Assembly: GCF_002583555.1 (NCBI RefSeq)
Contig: NZ_BEGX01000029.1
Span: forward strand, 124,001 to 188,000
Direction of reading: 5' to 3'
DNA from: Pseudonocardia sp. N23
GTDB taxonomy: Bacteria; Actinomycetota; Actinomycetes; Mycobacteriales; Pseudonocardiaceae
Length of the DNA stretch: 64,000 nt
This document shows, piece by piece, positions 19,459-29,705 of this stretch (position 1 is the stretch's first letter; the number at the start of each line of letters is the position of its first letter). The translations under genes and the position numbers were made by a program. The notes beneath the pieces are model-generated. The model saw nothing but the letters and a program-made list of their open reading frames with translations, was not told the origin of the DNA and did no database searches.

Positions 19459-20109
19459 GTGACCACACCAGGATCGTCCGGTGGCTCGCCGCTGCGGATC
19501 GGCGGCTTCGCGCTGATCGGCGTCGGCATCGTCGCCGGCGTGATCGGTCTGGCGACGACTGCGCTCGGCAACGGGAACGGCGCCGACGGCAACAACGCGG
19601 CCGCGCCCACGTCGGCATCCGCCCCCGCGGAGCCCGGCCCCGGCGCGGGCGGCACGCCCACCGACGGTTCGGTGCCGCTGCCCTCGTTCGGCCCGACCGG
19701 CAACATCGGCGCCCCGCCCACCACCGAGCCCGGCGCCGGCGGCGCGGGAGCGGCCGGCGCAGGCGGTGCCGGTGGTACCGGTTCCGGCGCGGTCGCCGAG
19801 GGCGGGGTCAGCCCCGACACCCTCAAGGCGCCGGTCCGCGTCTACAACAACAGCACGATCGGCGGCCTCGCCGAGCGCGCCCGGACCGACTTCGAGTCGG
19901 CCGGGTGGAACGTCACCGAGGCCCGCAACTACTCCGAGGGCATCATCCCGACGAGCACGGTCTACTACCGGCCCGGCACCGCCGAGCAGGGCGCGGCCGA
20001 TGCGCTGGCCCGCCAGTTCGGCATGCGCTCCGAGGCCCGGTTCGCCGGGATCGAGGACGCCACCCCCGGCATCATCGTGATCGTCACCAAGGACTACCAG
20101 CAACGTTGA
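19459..20109 (+). CDS. LytR C-terminal-domain membrane protein
   Basis: 216 residues. A short cytoplasmic tail leads into one transmembrane helix (IGGFALIGVGIVAGVIGLAT), then a Gly/Ala/Pro-rich spacer. A LytR_C domain begins at LKAPVRVYNNSTIGGLAERA and ends GIIVIVTKDYQQR. The GTG start has GGAGG 6 nt before it. The position matches Rv0431 (tuberculin-related peptide) of M. tuberculosis. Probably envelope-exposed; no enzymatic residues are apparent. Confidence 0.87.
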   Translation: MTTPGSSGGSPLRIGGFALIGVGIVAGVIGLATTALGNGNGADGNNAAAPTSASAPAEPGPGAGGTPTDGSVPLPSFGPTGNIGAPPTTEPGAGGAGAAGAGGAGGTGSGAVAEGGVSPDTLKAPVRVYNNSTIGGLAERARTDFESAGWNVTEARNYSEGIIPTSTVYYRPGTAEQGAADALARQFGMRSEARFAGIEDATPGIIVIVTKDYQQR

Positions 20110-20129
20110 CGTCCGCTCCCCGGTCGTCT

Positions 20130-20165
20130 GCGCTCGTGGCGGTCACCGCCGACCGCCACGAGCGC
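20130..20165. terminator. Bidirectional terminator
   Basis: A perfect 15-bp stem (GCGCTCGTGGCGGTC / GACCGCCACGAGCGC) with a 6-nt loop lies between the convergent LytR_C and AAA ATPase genes. Confidence 0.85.
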
Positions 20166-20174
20166 AACACATCC

Positions 20175-22430
20175 TCAGGCCCGCCGTGAGGCGTAGGCCT
20201 CCAGCGCCGCGAGCTGCACCGGGTCCAGCGACGCCGGGACGGCCTTGCGGGCCGCCTCGATGTGCGCCGCCGTGACCTGCGTGGCCTCCAGCGACTCCCG
20301 CATCGCGGTCAGCGCCGCCTCACGCAGCACGGCCGTGCAGTCGGCCGCCGAGTAGCCCTCCAGCTCCGCCCCGAGCTCGTCGAGGTCGACGTCCGGCGCC
20401 AGCGGGGTGTTCTTCCCCGCGGCCCGCAGGATCTCGGCGCGCGCGGCCGCGTCGGGCGGCGGCACGTACACCAGCCGCTCGAGGCGGCCCGGCCGCAGCA
20501 GCGCGGGGTCGATCAGCTCGGGCCGGTTCGTGGCACCGACGACGATCACCTCCCGCAGCGGCTGCGCCCCGTCGAGCTCGGTGAGCAGGGCGGCGACGAC
20601 GCGGTCGGCCACGCCGGAGTCGGTGGACCCGCCGCGGCGCGGTGCCAGCGCGTCGACCTCGTCGAGGAAGATCAACGCGGGAGCGGCGTCGGAGGCCTTG
20701 CGGAACAGCTCCCGAACGGCGCGCTCGGACTCACCGACGTACTTGTCCAGCAGCTCGGCGCCCTTGACCGACAGCACGTTGAGCCGCCCGGTGCCCGCCA
20801 GCGCCCGCAGCAGGAACGTCTTGCCGCAGCCGGGCGGGCCGTACAACAGCACCCCGCGCGGCGCCGCGACGCCGAGCCGGGCGAACGAGTCGGGGTACTG
20901 CAGCGGCCACAGCACCGCCTCGGTGAGGGCCTGCTTGACCTCGGTCATGTCGCCGACGTCGTCGAGGCCGATGCCGCCGGTCTGCAGCGTCTCCGACGAC
21001 GACATCGACACCGGGCGGACCGACGAGACCGCGTCGACCAGGTCCTCCTGCTGGATGCGAGGTTCCTGTGGGTTGTCGTCGTGCGTCGTCGTGCGCAGCG
21101 CCGACCGGATCGCCGCCTCCCGGCGCACCGCCAGCAGGTCGGCGACGACGAACCCCGGCGCCCGCTCCGCCACGGCCGCCAGGTCGACCCCGTCGGCCAG
21201 CGGCACCGACGCCAGCAGCCGGCGCAGCAGGTCGGTGCGGGTGCGGGCATCCGGCAGGGCCAGGCTCAGCTCCCGGTCCACGAGGTCCGGGCCGCGCAGC
21301 CGCGGGTCGACCGCCTCGGGAGCCGACGTCGTCGCCACCAGCGCGACCCCCGGCGTCGCGAGCGCGTTGCGCAGCACGTCGAGCACCAGCGTCGCGAGCG
21401 GCGGCGGGTCGGCGGCCGGGAGCAGGGCGTGCACGTCGGTCACCAGCAGGATCGTGGGCCGGCCCGCGCGGGCGGCACCGACCGCCGACTCGACGGCGTC
21501 GTGCACCCGTTGCGACGCCGCACCCGGTTCCAGCGCGGCCGCCGACGGCGCGTCCAGCTCCACACAGCCCGCCTCGACCGCGGCCGCGGCGCTGCGGGCG
21601 AGCGTCGCCTTGCCGACACCCTCCGGCCCGACGACCAGGACCCCCAGGTGCGCCGCCCCGCCCAGCCGGGCCAGCAGCTCGGGCCGGCGGAACGTCAGCT
21701 CCAGCCACTCCACGAGCCGCCGGGCCCGGTCGGCGTTGCCGACGAGCTCGTCGATCCCCGGCGTGGGCTCCGCCGACGGCGGGGGCGGCGGCACGATCAC
21801 CCCGGTCGCGGCGGGTGCGCCGGCCGTCCGCAGCGCGGGAGCCGCGGGCGCCGACGGCGCACCCGTGGCCGGGCCGTCGAGCCAGCCCACGACCGTCGAC
21901 GGCTGTACCGCCACGACACCCGCCGGCTCGGTCTCGGCGACGACGAGCAGCTCCGAGGTCCAGCCCCCGCCTACGGTGTTGGCCAGCGAGCGCCGGGCCG
22001 CCGGCACGTCGGAACCCGGCGGCGGGGCGAGGTCCTGCGGCAGCAGCGACACCGCGTCGCCGCGGACGAGGACCTTGCCCAGCAACGCCAGCCGGATGGT
22101 CTCCGGCGTCGCCGTCCGCGCCAGCTGCGAACCGCCGAGCACCACCCGCCTGGCCGCCGTCGCGACGGCCGGGGCGACGACGACGCTCGCGCCGTCGGTG
22201 AGGCCGCAGTTCGACAGCGTGACGTCGTCGACCGTGACCTGGCCGTGCGGGCCGGCCGGGTCGGCGGCGGCGGCCAGCGCGGTGGTGACCCGCGAGCCGG
22301 TCAGGGTGACGGCGTGCCATGGGCGCAGGTCGAGTGCGTCGAGAACCTCCGGGTGCAGCCGTACGACCCCACGACGGGAGTCGACGGCGGACGTGGCGAG
22401 CCGGGCGACGAGCGTGATCTCCGCGGGCAC
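20175..22430 (-). CDS. Cdc48/VCP-like double AAA+ ATPase
   Basis: 751 residues. The N-terminal domain begins VPAEITLVARLATSAVDSRR and shows double-psi-barrel-like character. D1 has a divergent P-loop (VVGPEGVGKATL, ~residue 265) and a weak Walker B (TILLVTDVHALLP). D2 is canonical: GPPGCGKTFLLRAL (~530), LIFLDEVDALAPRRGG, VVGATNRPELIDPALLRPGR. D1 may therefore bind but hydrolyse ATP poorly. This is the Rv0435c position in the conserved locus. A -10 box 6 nt before the GTG supports the start. Likely a protein unfoldase/segregase; the substrate is unknown. Confidence 0.9.
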   Translation of the reverse strand: MPAEITLVARLATSAVDSRRGVVRLHPEVLDALDLRPWHAVTLTGSRVTTALAAAADPAGPHGQVTVDDVTLSNCGLTDGASVVVAPAVATAARRVVLGGSQLARTATPETIRLALLGKVLVRGDAVSLLPQDLAPPPGSDVPAARRSLANTVGGGWTSELLVVAETEPAGVVAVQPSTVVGWLDGPATGAPSAPAAPALRTAGAPAATGVIVPPPPPSAEPTPGIDELVGNADRARRLVEWLELTFRRPELLARLGGAAHLGVLVVGPEGVGKATLARSAAAAVEAGCVELDAPSAAALEPGAASQRVHDAVESAVGAARAGRPTILLVTDVHALLPAADPPPLATLVLDVLRNALATPGVALVATTSAPEAVDPRLRGPDLVDRELSLALPDARTRTDLLRRLLASVPLADGVDLAAVAERAPGFVVADLLAVRREAAIRSALRTTTHDDNPQEPRIQQEDLVDAVSSVRPVSMSSSETLQTGGIGLDDVGDMTEVKQALTEAVLWPLQYPDSFARLGVAAPRGVLLYGPPGCGKTFLLRALAGTGRLNVLSVKGAELLDKYVGESERAVRELFRKASDAAPALIFLDEVDALAPRRGGSTDSGVADRVVAALLTELDGAQPLREVIVVGATNRPELIDPALLRPGRLERLVYVPPPDAAARAEILRAAGKNTPLAPDVDLDELGAELEGYSAADCTAVLREAALTAMRESLEATQVTAAHIEAARKAVPASLDPVQLAALEAYASRRA

Positions 22431-22436
22431 CCCCGC

Positions 22437-22442
22437 ACGCTA
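22437..22442 (-). promoter_or_regulatory. Leaderless -10 box for the AAA ATPase gene
   Basis: TAGCGT on the minus strand, then 6 nt, then GTG 22430. Confidence 0.55.
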
Positions 22443-22602
22443 TCGGGTGCACCGCAACGCCGTGCCCACCGCGCCGCCCCGCCCCCCGCAGGTCGTCCAC
22501 GGGTCGCGCCGCCACCCTCGCGCCGAGTCCGGCAGCAGGCTGGTCGCGGCCGGACCGGGCGCACGTCGAACTCGACGGGAGAACCGGCCGGGACCCGGCG
22601 GG

Positions 22603-23583
22603 TCAGCGGCGGCGGATACCCAGCCGGCGACGGTTGCCGCTCGACAGGTGCGGGTTGCGCTGGGGGGTGGGGCGGCCGTTGCCGTTGCCCGCGCCCTCGT
22701 CGGTACCGATGAGCCGGACCCGGCGCGCGACGGCAGAGGCGCCACCCGCGACGCGACGGCGCAGCGGCGGGCGCAGCCCCAGCCGCCGGGCCGACCGGGC
22801 GGCCCGGGCGACGGCGCGGCGCTGCCGGACCGGGACGTTCCAGGCCTCGGGGTGCTGAGCCAGCCAGCGGTGCCGGTAGATCGTGTACGGCAGCAGGAGC
22901 AGGTATCCCAGGGCGACGACTGCGAGCCCCAGGAACGGCGCCGTGAGCAGTACCGCGGCGGCGAGACCGACCAGCACGAGCAGCGGGGCGATCAGCCGGG
23001 GCGGGACGCGGACGGTCTTGAGCGACAGCGTCGGGAGCCGGGAGACCATCAGCGCCGCGGCGACGAGCGCCCACAGCGCGACCGTGAGCTGGGAGGACCA
23101 CCAACCGTCGCCGAAGTGCAGCCACAGGTAGAGCGGGATGCCCGCGACGAGCGCCGCCGCCGGGGCGGGGACGCCGACGAAGAACTCCTTGGCGAACGGC
23201 GGCTGGTCCTCGTCGTCGAGCAGGGTGTTGAAGCGGGCGAGCCGCAACGCCATGCAGACGGCGAAGACCAGGGCGACGATCCAGCCGAAGCGGTTGCCCT
23301 CCAGCCCCCAGATGTAGATGACGAGCGCGGGCGCGACACCGAAGGAGACCAGGTCGGAGAGGGAGTCGAGCTCGGCGCCGATCTTGCTGCTGGCGTCGAG
23401 GAGGCGGGCGAGGCCGCCGTCGAGCGCGTCGCACAGGGCCGCGGCGCCGACGGCGGCGACGCACAGCTCGAAGCGTCCGATCAGCGCGAACTGCACGCCG
23501 GAGAGCCCGGCACACAGCGCGAGGACCGTGACCGCGTTGGGCAGCAGCCGGATCCCGGCGGAGTAGCCAGGGACCGATCTCAT
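22603..23583 (-). CDS. pssA: CDP-diacylglycerol-serine O-phosphatidyltransferase
   Basis: 326 residues. The CDP-alcohol phosphatidyltransferase motif is complete: D52, D55-G56, A59-R60, G69, D73, D77 (DALDGGLARLL ... GAELDSLSD). About eight helices follow, with LRLARFNTLLDDEDQP between them. A basic, Arg-rich cytoplasmic tail of ~70 residues (RRLGLRPPLRRRVAGG ...) ends the protein and is longer than in minimal PssA. The ATG overlaps the psd stop (ATGA). It makes phosphatidylserine, which Psd converts to phosphatidylethanolamine. Confidence 0.94.
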   Translation of the reverse strand: MRSVPGYSAGIRLLPNAVTVLALCAGLSGVQFALIGRFELCVAAVGAAALCDALDGGLARLLDASSKIGAELDSLSDLVSFGVAPALVIYIWGLEGNRFGWIVALVFAVCMALRLARFNTLLDDEDQPPFAKEFFVGVPAPAAALVAGIPLYLWLHFGDGWWSSQLTVALWALVAAALMVSRLPTLSLKTVRVPPRLIAPLLVLVGLAAAVLLTAPFLGLAVVALGYLLLLPYTIYRHRWLAQHPEAWNVPVRQRRAVARAARSARRLGLRPPLRRRVAGGASAVARRVRLIGTDEGAGNGNGRPTPQRNPHLSSGNRRRLGIRRR

Positions 23584-24299
23584 CGGGGTCCCGGCAGCTC
23601 GGCGAGCACCGTCTCGCCCCCGATCGTGCGTTGCCCCGGCGTCACGAGCACCCGCGACCCGGCGGGCAGGAAGGTGTCGACGCGGGAGCCGAACCGGATG
23701 AGGCCGAACGTCTCGCCCGCGGCGACCTCGTCGCCGACCGCGATGTCGCAGACGATGCGGCGGGCGAGCAGGCCGGCGATCTGCAGGACGCCGATGCGGT
23801 GCCCGTCGGCGGTCTCGACGAGGACGGCGTTGCGCTCGTTGTCCTCGCTGGCCTTGTCGAGGTCGGCGGAGAGGAACACGCCGGGCCGGTACTCGACGGC
23901 GGTGACCCGGCCGTCGACGGGGACGCGCTGGACGTGCACGTCGAGCACGGAGAGGAAGACGCTGACACGCGGGACGGGCCCGGCCGGAAGGCCGAGCTCG
24001 GGTGCGGGCTCCACCTCGGACACGGTGGCGACGGTGCCGTCGGCGGGTGCGACGACGACGCCGGTGCGTTCGGGGCGGACGCGGCGCGGTTCGCGGAAGA
24101 ACGCGGCGACGGCTGCGGTCGCCGCGACACCGGCGACGGTGCCGCGGCCGGTGACGAGCCGGAGCAGGGCGGCCCCGGCGGCGACGCCTGCGACGATCGG
24201 CCGGCCCCCCGGGTGCATGGGCGGGACGGCGGCGCGGACGAGCTCGGCGACGTGCCCGATCGAGGTTCCGGACGTCGAGGGCGCGGACTCTGCGGACAT
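23580..24299 (-). CDS. psd: Phosphatidylserine decarboxylase proenzyme
   Basis: 239 residues, short PSD-A type. Family marks are FFREPRRVRPE, VVVAPADGTVATV, SVLDVHVQRVPVDG and IRFGSRVDTF. The G204-S205 pair is the predicted self-cleavage site producing the pyruvoyl alpha chain; it reads FGSR where many enzymes have LGST. ATG 24299 has AGGAG about 11 nt upstream. Translationally coupled to pssA downstream. A CRP-like palindrome lies ~380 nt upstream. Confidence 0.94.
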   Translation of the reverse strand: MSAESAPSTSGTSIGHVAELVRAAVPPMHPGGRPIVAGVAAGAALLRLVTGRGTVAGVAATAAVAAFFREPRRVRPERTGVVVAPADGTVATVSEVEPAPELGLPAGPVPRVSVFLSVLDVHVQRVPVDGRVTAVEYRPGVFLSADLDKASEDNERNAVLVETADGHRIGVLQIAGLLARRIVCDIAVGDEVAAGETFGLIRFGSRVDTFLPAGSRVLVTPGQRTIGGETVLAELPGPR

Positions 24300-24527
24300 C
24301 GGTGGGTCGGCTCCTGAGTGGCAACCGGGGCACGACCAGGGAGGTCGCGACGACGATCGCCACGGTAGTGCAGGGCCGGCGGGGCACCGCAGAGGGTGCG
24401 ACTGCGCTTCGGGCACTCGGACGGGTGACGGCAAAGGGCCGGGGCCGTCATCCCCCGAGACGACGACCCCGGCCGTGGAACCGCTCGTCCGCTCCCCAGC
24501 GACGGGCGGTGGGTCCGTTGCGTTGAA

Positions 24528-24543
24528 AGGCGGTTACCCGCCT
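24528..24543 (-). terminator. Short hairpin with T tract, possible moeA terminator
   Basis: On the minus strand AGGCGG-GTAA-CCGCCT is followed by TTCAA, about 245 nt past the moeA stop. The stem is only 6 bp. Confidence 0.4.
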
Positions 24544-24675
24544 CCTGCCGAAAGTATCCAGAGCAATCGGCTCATCGTCCAGATCAGCAGCTCCAGAACC
24601 CTGCGAAGTGCACCGATCGGCCGAACGCTCACCAGTTAAGACGCTCTCAGGTGCCTGGTTGTTGCACTCGAAGCG

Positions 24676-24691
24676 TGTGATCTAGCTCACA
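24676..24691. promoter_or_regulatory. CRP/FNR-family binding-site candidate
   Basis: TGTGA-TCTAGC-TCACA is a perfect match to the TGTGA-N6-TCACA palindrome bound by Crp proteins, including mycobacterial Crp. It lies between moeA and psd, upstream of the leftward psd-pssA pair. Confidence 0.6.
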
Positions 24692-24786
24692 TTCCATCCC
24701 TCGACCGTGCGGAGCCGATCGCCCGACGCCCCATCCGCCGCGCGCGAGCGGCGCCGAACGGGGCCGCAACCGGCTCCGGAGGGGGG

Positions 24787-26037
24787 TCAGGCCTCCAGCA
24801 GCCAGACCTCCACCTGCACACCCTTGTCAACGGCGGAGACGCCTTCCGGGATCACGATCAGGCAGTCGGCCAGCGCCAGCGACGCCAGCAGGTGCGACGC
24901 GGGAGCCCCGACCTCGCGGACCGTGCCGTCGGCGGCGTCGAGCACCCCGCGACGGAACTGCCGCTTCTCCGCGGGCGACACCAGCGCCTCCCCCAGCGCC
25001 GCCGAGACGACCGGCCGCATCGGGTGCGGGTGCCCCAGCGCCGCCCGCAGCGCAGGGCGCACGAACACCTCGAACGACACCAGCGAGCTCACCGGGTTTC
25101 CCGGCAACGTCACGACGGCCGTCCCGGCGCCGTCGAGGCGCCCCGCACCCTGCGGCCCGCCGGGCTGCATCGCGACGCGCACGAACTCGACCCCCCGGTC
25201 GTGCAGCGCGTCCTTGACCACCTCGTACGCGCCGGCACTCACGCCGCCGGAGGTCAGGATCAGGTCGACGTCACCCGCCTTCTGCGCCAGCAGCGACGCG
25301 AAGACCTCCACGTCGTCGGGGACGAAGCGCAGCAGCTCCGGCTCGCCACCCGCGTCGACGACCGCCGCGGCGAGCATCGGCCCGTTGGACTCGAAGATCT
25401 GGCCGGGCGCGAGTGCCGAGCCGGGTTCCACGAGCTCCGAGCCCGTCGACAGCACCAGCACCCGCGGCGGGCGGCGGACCGCGACCGTCGGCAGCCCGAC
25501 AGCGGCCAGCAGCCCGACCTGGGGCGGGCCGAGGACGGAGCCCGCAGTGAGCACCGTCGTCCCGGGCGTCACGTCCTCACCGGCGAGGCGCACGTGCACG
25601 CCCGGCGCCGGGCTCCCGTGCACGACGACCGTCTCGACGCCGCCGTCCGTCAGCTCGACCTGGACCACCGCGTCCGCGCCCACGGGCATCGGGGCGCCGG
25701 TCATGATCCGGTGCGCGGTGCCCGGCTCCAGCGTCGGCACGTCGGTGCGGCCCGCCGGGATGTCCTCGGGCACCGGGAGCGTCACCGGGGAGTCGGGCGA
25801 GGCCCCGGCGACATCGGCCGCGCGGACCGCGTAGCCGTCCATCGCGGAGTTGTCGAAGGGCGGCAGCGCGACCGCCGACACCACGTCGGCGGCCAGCACC
25901 CGGCCCAGCGCCCGGGAGATCGGCACCTCCACGGCCGGCGCGGGCGCCAGCAGCGACGCCACGAACGCCCGGTGCTCGTCGACGGTGCGCGGGCCGCGCG
26001 GGGCGGACGTCTTCTCGGGGGTCGTCACGTCCCGCAT
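24787..26037 (-). CDS. moeA: Molybdopterin molybdenumtransferase MoeA
   Basis: 416 residues with domains in the MoeA order: domain 1 with ALPPFDNSAMDGYAVRA; MPVGADAVVQVE; the MogA-like domain with VLVLSTGSELVEPG and LTSGGVSAGAYEVVKDAL; VVTLPGNPVSSLVSFEVFV; and a C-terminal barrel (SPAEKRQFRRGVL). It inserts molybdate into adenylylated molybdopterin. ATG 26037 has weak spacing (GCAGG adjoining), and GTG 26028 is an alternative. It occupies the moeA2 position in the mycobacterial-type block. Confidence 0.95.
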   Translation of the reverse strand: MRDVTTPEKTSAPRGPRTVDEHRAFVASLLAPAPAVEVPISRALGRVLAADVVSAVALPPFDNSAMDGYAVRAADVAGASPDSPVTLPVPEDIPAGRTDVPTLEPGTAHRIMTGAPMPVGADAVVQVELTDGGVETVVVHGSPAPGVHVRLAGEDVTPGTTVLTAGSVLGPPQVGLLAAVGLPTVAVRRPPRVLVLSTGSELVEPGSALAPGQIFESNGPMLAAAVVDAGGEPELLRFVPDDVEVFASLLAQKAGDVDLILTSGGVSAGAYEVVKDALHDRGVEFVRVAMQPGGPQGAGRLDGAGTAVVTLPGNPVSSLVSFEVFVRPALRAALGHPHPMRPVVSAALGEALVSPAEKRQFRRGVLDAADGTVREVGAPASHLLASLALADCLIVIPEGVSAVDKGVQVEVWLLEA

Positions 26038-26198
26038 CCTGCCCGATGCGGGCGGCCGGCATCCGGAGCGTCGACGGCACGGGCGTCCGCACCCTCGTCC
26101 CGGGCGTCGTCACGGGCGGCATCCGGACCTCCGCCGGTCCGCGGTCGCCCGGTCCCGCCCACGTGCGCGCGGACATGCCTCCGCGCACGCGAGGCTCG

Positions 26199-26225
26199 GT
26201 TGCACTCGCAGTGGCCGAGTGCTAA
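26199..26225. promoter_or_regulatory. CIRCE-like operator 1 before groEL
   Basis: GTTGCACTC-N9-GAGTGCTAA. The right arm is a perfect CIRCE arm and the left arm is imperfect. The element overlaps the -35/-10 region of the groEL promoter, so HrcA binding would block RNA polymerase. Confidence 0.7.
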
Positions 26226-26228
26226 AAA
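26200..26228 (+). promoter_or_regulatory. groEL: groEL promoter
   Basis: TTGCAC (26200-26205), 17-nt spacer, TAAAAA (26223-26228), enclosed by the two CIRCE-like operators. Confidence 0.6.
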
Positions 26229-26233
26229 CGGCG

Positions 26234-26260
26234 TTGGCACTCCGGCATGCCGAGTGCCAG
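26234..26260. promoter_or_regulatory. CIRCE operator 2 before groEL
   Basis: TTGGCACTC-N9-GAGTGCCAG, an actinobacterial variant of TTAGCACTC-N9-GAGTGCTAA, placed at the predicted transcription start. Confidence 0.85.
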
Positions 26261-26272
26261 TCGGGCCGGTGA

Positions 26273-27979
<1,707 letters not shown>

Positions 27980-28010
27980 GTCCGGCTCCACGCACCACAG
28001 CACGTCCTGT

Positions 28011-28042
28011 CAGGGGCGGCACCCTTCGGGGTGCCGCCCCTG
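28011..28042 (+). terminator. groEL terminator
   Basis: A perfect 14-bp stem (CAGGGGCGGCACCC / GGGTGCCGCCCCTG) with a stable TTCG tetraloop, 31 nt after the groEL stop. Confidence 0.9.
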
Positions 28043-28096
28043 CGGCATTCCCGGACGGCTCCGCCGCCTGTGAGCGACCGCTGAACGTCACGACCT

Positions 28097-29047
28097 TCAC
28101 GACCTCGCGTGGCTGTCCGCCAGCCGCTGTGCCCGCGCACGGACCGCCTCCCGGAGCTCCGGAGGGTCGAGCGCCTCGGCGTCGACCGCCAGCGACCACA
28201 TGACGCGCTCGGCGTGCTGCAGGTCCCCGAACCCCACGTCGACGACCAGCCACTCCCCCTGCCGCTCGACGTCGGTGACCCCGGCGGAGACGCGGACGAC
28301 CTCCGCGCGCCGCGACGGCCGGATCCGCAGGCGCGCCCGGAACCCGGTGTGCGAGGCCAGGAACTCGGCGCGACGTCGCTGCCAGAGCTCTTCGAGGTCG
28401 ACGCCCGCCGGCCGCGCGGCGGGCTCGGCCAGCTCCTCGGCCTCGGTGATCCGGGAGACGCGGTAGGTGCGGTCGGCGCCGTCGTGCAGCGCGAGCAGGT
28501 ACCAGCGGCCGGCCGCGCTGACCAGGCCGAGCGGGTCGACCGTCCGCCAGCTCGGCGGTTCACCACGGCTGGGGTAGCGGATCCGCAGCCGCCGCCCGGC
28601 GAGGACGGCGCGCTGCACCGCCGCGGGGTGCTCGTCGGGTTCCGGCTCGCCGATCAGGCCGCCGCGGCGGACGAGGACCCGGTCGGCTGCGTCGGTCGCG
28701 CGGGTGCGGGCCGAGTCGGGCATGGCGGCGACGAGCTTGGCCACCGCCGAGGAGAACGCCGGGCCCATCCCGAGCGCGTCGGACGTGACGCGGGAGCGCG
28801 ACGTCAGCAGGGCGACGGCCTCGTCCTGAGTGAGCCCGGTGAGGTCGGTGGTGAACCCGGGCAGCAGGGCGAATCCGCCGTCGCGGCCACGTTCGGAGTA
28901 GATGGGCACACCCGCCGCCGACAGCGCCCCGACGTCGCGCAGGACGGTCCGCGTCGACACCTCCAGCTCCCTGGCCAGCGCGGATGCCGTCATCCGGCCG
29001 CGGTGGCGCAGCAGCAGGGTGAGGGAGAGCAACCGGTCGGCGCGCAC
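28097..29047 (-). CDS. YafY-type WYL-domain transcriptional regulator
   Basis: 316 residues. The N-terminal helix-turn-helix reads MTASALARELEVSTRTVLRD, followed by the wing GVPIYSERGRDGGFALLPGF. The WYL domain contains VDPLGLVSAAGRWYLLALHD and the C-terminal extension ends with LVVDVGFGDLQHAERVMWSL. Such proteins sense nucleic-acid or small ligands through WYL. The GTG start at 29047 faces the metal-binding protein gene at 29111 across 63 bp, so it likely regulates that gene and itself. Confidence 0.9.
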   Translation of the reverse strand: MRADRLLSLTLLLRHRGRMTASALARELEVSTRTVLRDVGALSAAGVPIYSERGRDGGFALLPGFTTDLTGLTQDEAVALLTSRSRVTSDALGMGPAFSSAVAKLVAAMPDSARTRATDAADRVLVRRGGLIGEPEPDEHPAAVQRAVLAGRRLRIRYPSRGEPPSWRTVDPLGLVSAAGRWYLLALHDGADRTYRVSRITEAEELAEPAARPAGVDLEELWQRRRAEFLASHTGFRARLRIRPSRRAEVVRVSAGVTDVERQGEWLVVDVGFGDLQHAERVMWSLAVDAEALDPPELREAVRARAQRLADSHARS

Positions 29048-29058
29048 GTCCGGAAATA

Positions 29059-29099
29059 TGTCACGGAATCACGACACTAGATGTCGTACTTCGGCGACA
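29059..29099. promoter_or_regulatory. Two inverted repeats between divergent genes, possible WYL-regulator operators
   Basis: TGTC-N10-GACA (29059-29076) and TGTCG-N8-CGACA (29082-29099) fill the 63-bp gap between the divergent starts at 29047 and 29111. The half-sites match but the inner bases do not pair. Confidence 0.35.
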
Positions 29100-29110
29100 G
29101 AGTTCGTCCC

Positions 29111-29701
29111 ATGACGACTTCCACCGCACAGCAGACCGACCCCCGCCCCCTCCTCCGCGACGCCCTCGGCTGGGTCCGCGGACTCGTCGACGCGGTGCCC
29201 ACCGCCCGCTACGACGACCCGACCCCGTGCACCGGGTTCGACGTCCGCACCCTGATGGCGCACGTCGTCGGGATCGTCGGCCGCGCGAACGCCGCCGGCA
29301 CGGGCGTGCTCCCGATGTCGCGACCCGCCGTCGTCGAGGGCATCGCCGACGCCGAGCTCGCCGCGACGATCGGCCTGGCGATCGACGGGCTCACCCCGCT
29401 CTGGGAGAACGACGACATGCTCGACACCCTCATCGAGGTCCCGTGGGGCACCGTGCCCGGGCGCGGCGTCGTGTGGGGCTACCTCAACGAGGCACTCGTG
29501 CACGGCTGGGACCTCGCCGTCGCGACCGGCCAGGACGCCGAGGCCGACCCGGCCGCTGCCGAGGCAGCCCTCGCGGCGATCGTGCGGTTCCTGCCGGCCG
29601 AGCCGCGCGGTGGGCCCGTTCCGTTCGGACCGGTCGTGGAACCGGCCGCCGGCGCGGGGCCCACCGAGCGGCTCGCGAACTGGGCGGGACGCAGCCGCTG
29701 A
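29111..29701 (+). CDS. TIGR03086-family metal-binding protein (DinB / mycothiol-dependent maleylpyruvate isomerase-like)
   Basis: 196 residues. The family pattern is TPCTGFDVRTLMAHVVG (first His ligand), a central GYLNEALVHGWDLAVATGQD (second His), and a terminal FGPVVEPAAGAGPTERLANW. These four-helix proteins bind a divalent metal and often use mycothiol. The specific reaction is unknown. ATG 29111 is preferred to ATG 29081, which lies inside the putative operator. Divergent from a WYL regulator, a common arrangement for this family. Confidence 0.85.
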   Translation: MTTSTAQQTDPRPLLRDALGWVRGLVDAVPTARYDDPTPCTGFDVRTLMAHVVGIVGRANAAGTGVLPMSRPAVVEGIADAELAATIGLAIDGLTPLWENDDMLDTLIEVPWGTVPGRGVVWGYLNEALVHGWDLAVATGQDAEADPAAAEAALAAIVRFLPAEPRGGPVPFGPVVEPAAGAGPTERLANWAGRSR

Positions 29702-29705
29702 GAGC

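Larger units (their letters stand above)
24300..24786. other. 487-bp non-coding interval upstream of psd
   Basis: No protein-coding frame is convincing. It holds a GC-rich hairpin (24435-24475, stem GGCCGGGGCCGTC against GACGACCCCGGCC), a short hairpin with a T tract on the minus strand (24528-24543), and a CRP-like palindrome (24676-24691). A 13-codon minus-strand frame starting MSRLLWILS overlaps the second hairpin and could be a leader peptide, without further support. Confidence 0.5.

Noticed and set aside
24300..24786. tRNA or insertion-sequence remnant in the long gap upstream of psd
   Set aside because: No cloverleaf, CCA-end pattern, terminal inverted repeat or transposase fragment could be found; only hairpins and a CRP-like site.
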